A DNA stretch of 64,000 nucleotides, from the NCBI GenBank assembly GCA_963704455.1, contig OY969905.1:3534001-3598000 (forward strand), read 5' to 3'. The first letter of the stretch is position 1; every line of letters begins with the position of its first letter. The translations under genes and the position numbers were made by a program. Origin of the DNA: DASTCZ01 sp963704455 (lineage in GTDB: Bacteria; Acidobacteriota; Terriglobia; Acidiferrales; UBA7541). The notes below the pieces were generated by a model. That model was not told the DNA's origin and made no database searches. It was given only the letters and a program-made list of their open reading frames with translations. Below, in pieces: positions 62,423-64,000 of this stretch.

Positions 62423-63727
62423 TTGATCCCGCGTTACACGCGTAAGGAAATGGGCCGCGTCTGGAGCGAAGAAAACCGCTTCCAGAAATGGCTCGACGTT
62501 GAAATCGCCGCCACGGACACCCTCGCCGAATCCGGCCAGGTCCCGAAGGATGCGGCGAAGCTCATTCGCGAACGCGCCCGCATCAACGTTCCGCGCATCA
62601 ACGAAATCGAAGCCAAGGTCCGCCATGACGTAATCGCCTTCACCATGGTCGTCGGCGAATCCATCGCCGACCCCGCTGCCGCGCGCTGGCTCCATTACGG
62701 CCTCACCTCAAACGATGTCGTCGACACCGCGCAGGCCCTGCTCATCCGCGAAGCATCCGCGCTCATCGAAACCGGACTCGCGCGGCTCGGCGATGTCCTC
62801 GAAAAGCGCGCCCGCGAATTTCAGCACACGCCGCAAATCGGCCGCACCCACGGCATTCACGCCGAGCCCATCACCTTCGGCTTGAAGATCGCCACCTGGT
62901 ACGCGGAGAATCGCCGCAACATCGAGCGGCTCCGCGCCGCAGCCGCGCAAATGGCCGTCGGCAAAGTCTCCGGCGCGGTGGGCAACGCCGCTCACCTCGG
63001 CGCCGATATCGAGCAGAAAATTTGCGCACGCCTCGGCCTCGCAACCGATTCCATCACCACGCAGGTCATCCAGCGCGACCGCCACGCGCAGTACGTCTCC
63101 ACGCTCGCCATCATCTCGGCGATGCTCGAAAAAATCGCGCTCGAAATCCGCCATCTCCAGCGCACCGAAGTCCGCGAAGCTGAAGAGCCTTTCGGCGGCG
63201 AGCAGCGCGGCAGCTCCGCGATGCCGCACAAGCGCAATCCCGTGAATTGCGAGCAGGTCTGCGGCCTTGCGCGCATCGTCCGCGCCAACAGCATCGCCGC
63301 GCTCGAAAACGTTGCGCTCTGGCACGAGCGTGATATCTCACACAGCAGCGTCGAGCGCATAATTCTTCCCGACTCCACCATCCTCGTGGACTACATGCTC
63401 GATAAAATGATCGGCATCGTCTCCGGCATGCGCGTTTTTCCCGAGCGCATGTTGCACAACCTCAATTCCACCGGTGGCCTCGTCTTCTCCGGCCAGCTCC
63501 TCCTCGATGCCGTCGAGGCCGGCGCCTCGCGCGACGAAGCCTATAAGTGGGTGCAGGAACACGCCATGGCCGCATGGGAAGGCGGCGCAACTTTCCGCGA
63601 ACGCGTCGCCGCGGATCCGCGCATCACAAAATTTCTCGACGCAAAGGCCATCGCCCGCGCCTTCGATCTCCATCGCCAGCTCCACGCCGTTGACGACATC
63701 TTCGCTCGCGTCTTCGCCTCGCAATAA
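62423..63727 (+). CDS. purB: Adenylosuccinate lyase
   Basis: The start is TTG at 62423, preceded by AAGGAGC six bases away, and the family N-terminus MIPRYTRKEMGRVWSEENRFQKWLDVE supports it. The fumarase/lyase signature is GSSAMPHKRNPVNCE near residue 260, with TSNDVVDTAQALL and GRTHGIHAEPITFG (catalytic His) earlier. This superfamily enzyme removes fumarate from adenylosuccinate and SAICAR in purine biosynthesis. At 434 residues it is the short bacterial form. It is separated from the DUF4386 gene by 82 bases. Confidence 0.95.
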   Translation: MIPRYTRKEMGRVWSEENRFQKWLDVEIAATDTLAESGQVPKDAAKLIRERARINVPRINEIEAKVRHDVIAFTMVVGESIADPAAARWLHYGLTSNDVVDTAQALLIREASALIETGLARLGDVLEKRAREFQHTPQIGRTHGIHAEPITFGLKIATWYAENRRNIERLRAAAAQMAVGKVSGAVGNAAHLGADIEQKICARLGLATDSITTQVIQRDRHAQYVSTLAIISAMLEKIALEIRHLQRTEVREAEEPFGGEQRGSSAMPHKRNPVNCEQVCGLARIVRANSIAALENVALWHERDISHSSVERIILPDSTILVDYMLDKMIGIVSGMRVFPERMLHNLNSTGGLVFSGQLLLDAVEAGASRDEAYKWVQEHAMAAWEGGATFRERVAADPRITKFLDAKAIARAFDLHRQLHAVDDIFARVFASQ

Positions 63728-63761
63728 CATGTCTCAACGGACGAGATAAGGGAGGGCACCG

Positions 63762-64000
63762 ATGAACAACACCCAAAAATTAAAAATTACTACTCCAACC
63801 GAACGCGAGATCGCCATTGCCCGCACCTTTGATGCGCCGCGCCATCGCGTCTTCGATGGCTTGACCCAACCCGGCCTGGTCAAGCAGTGGTTGCTCGGCC
63901 CTCCGGGCTGGTCCATGCCAATTTGCAAGATCGATTTGAAAGTCGGCGGCGCATATCGCTTTCAGTGGAGTGGCCCGAACGGAGCCGGTATGGGGACGCG
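63762..64000 (+). CDS. AHSA1/SRPBCC domain protein, 5' part
   Basis: The ATG at 63762 follows GGGAGGG by about six bases. The 79 visible residues (NNTQKLKITTPTEREIAIARTFDAPRHRVFDGLTQPGLVKQWLLGPPGW, then LKVGGAYRFQWSGPNG) match the N-terminal half of the Activator-of-Hsp90-ATPase-1-like SRPBCC fold, including the conserved FDAPRHRVFDGLT and KQWLLGP. The gene runs off the window. Such proteins bind small hydrophobic molecules; the specific role is unknown. Confidence 0.85.
   Translation, partial: MNNTQKLKITTPTEREIAIARTFDAPRHRVFDGLTQPGLVKQWLLGPPGWSMPICKIDLKVGGAYRFQWSGPNGAGMGT

Overview
The window looks like a stretch of an Acidobacteriota chromosome. It has high GC and three PadR regulator + 'ADOP' (Acidobacterial duplicated orphan permease) gene pairs, which are a hallmark of that phylum. 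It also carries many secreted propeller, HEAT/TPR and S9/M16/M49 peptidase genes, and a Tat-exported YagTSR-type molybdenum hydroxylase. Most genes are ordinary chromosomal genes and I see no plasmid, prophage or insertion-sequence core.

Layout. 1-1000: 3' end of a dipeptidyl-peptidase-III-like M49 protease and tRNA-Ser(GCU). 1075-3372: small membrane and secreted proteins (zinc-ribbon/pilin-like, PEGA-like, 4-TM, unknown). 3516-8561: a minus-strand operon yagT-yagS/R type (Fe-S, Mo, FAD subunits), followed by a Cys-rich small protein and a DUF1326 protein, closed by a good rho-independent terminator. 8969-11305: DUF4139 protein and a methyltransferase. 11437-16029: PadR-ADOP-LolA-like operon with a probably leaderless promoter. 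16030-16579: non-coding, with three copies of a 25-bp interspersed repeat. 16580-21122: isochorismatase-like protein, RidA, cystathionine beta-synthase and a homocysteine methyltransferase/MTHFR fusion. 21137-23687: two paralogous TIR-TM proteins, one with Sel1 repeats. 23955-32626: S9 peptidase, CpsB-type PHP phosphatase, sugar epimerase, sortilin-type propeller, TPR protein, TauE/SafE exporter. 32802-35917: second PadR-ADOP pair, whose coding sequence contains a perfect 16-bp parS site. 36031-40911: transglutaminase-like protein, small membrane protein, giant VPS10-like propeller. 41022-47360: housekeeping block (mtaB, acpS, pgeF, rlmN, M16 peptidase, MBL hydrolase). 47435-52934: minus-strand operon ECF sigma / anti-sigma / three secreted HEAT-repeat proteins. 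53144-57828: formate dehydrogenase operon. 57897-61654: hypothetical, third PadR-ADOP pair. 61750-64000: DUF4386 protein, purB, start of an AHSA1/SRPBCC gene.

The strongest discovery is the formate dehydrogenase operon. Its first gene has an in-frame UGA exactly at the selenocysteine position of FdhA, followed by a SECIS-like hairpin with a GGUCU loop at the spacing of E. coli fdhF. The same gene lacks the N-terminal Mo-4Fe4S domain of FdhA. That domain is found fused to the C-terminus of the NuoG-like ferredoxin subunit encoded last in the operon, so FdhA is split in two with the halves in reversed gene order around a NuoE-NuoF fusion. Other notable signals are the parS site inside an ABC-permease gene, the tandem TIR proteins, the ECF-HEAT cluster with a ten-fold GG(I/V)(S/G) repeat, the interspersed repeat at 16248-16435, and the leaderless PadR promoter with direct-repeat operators.
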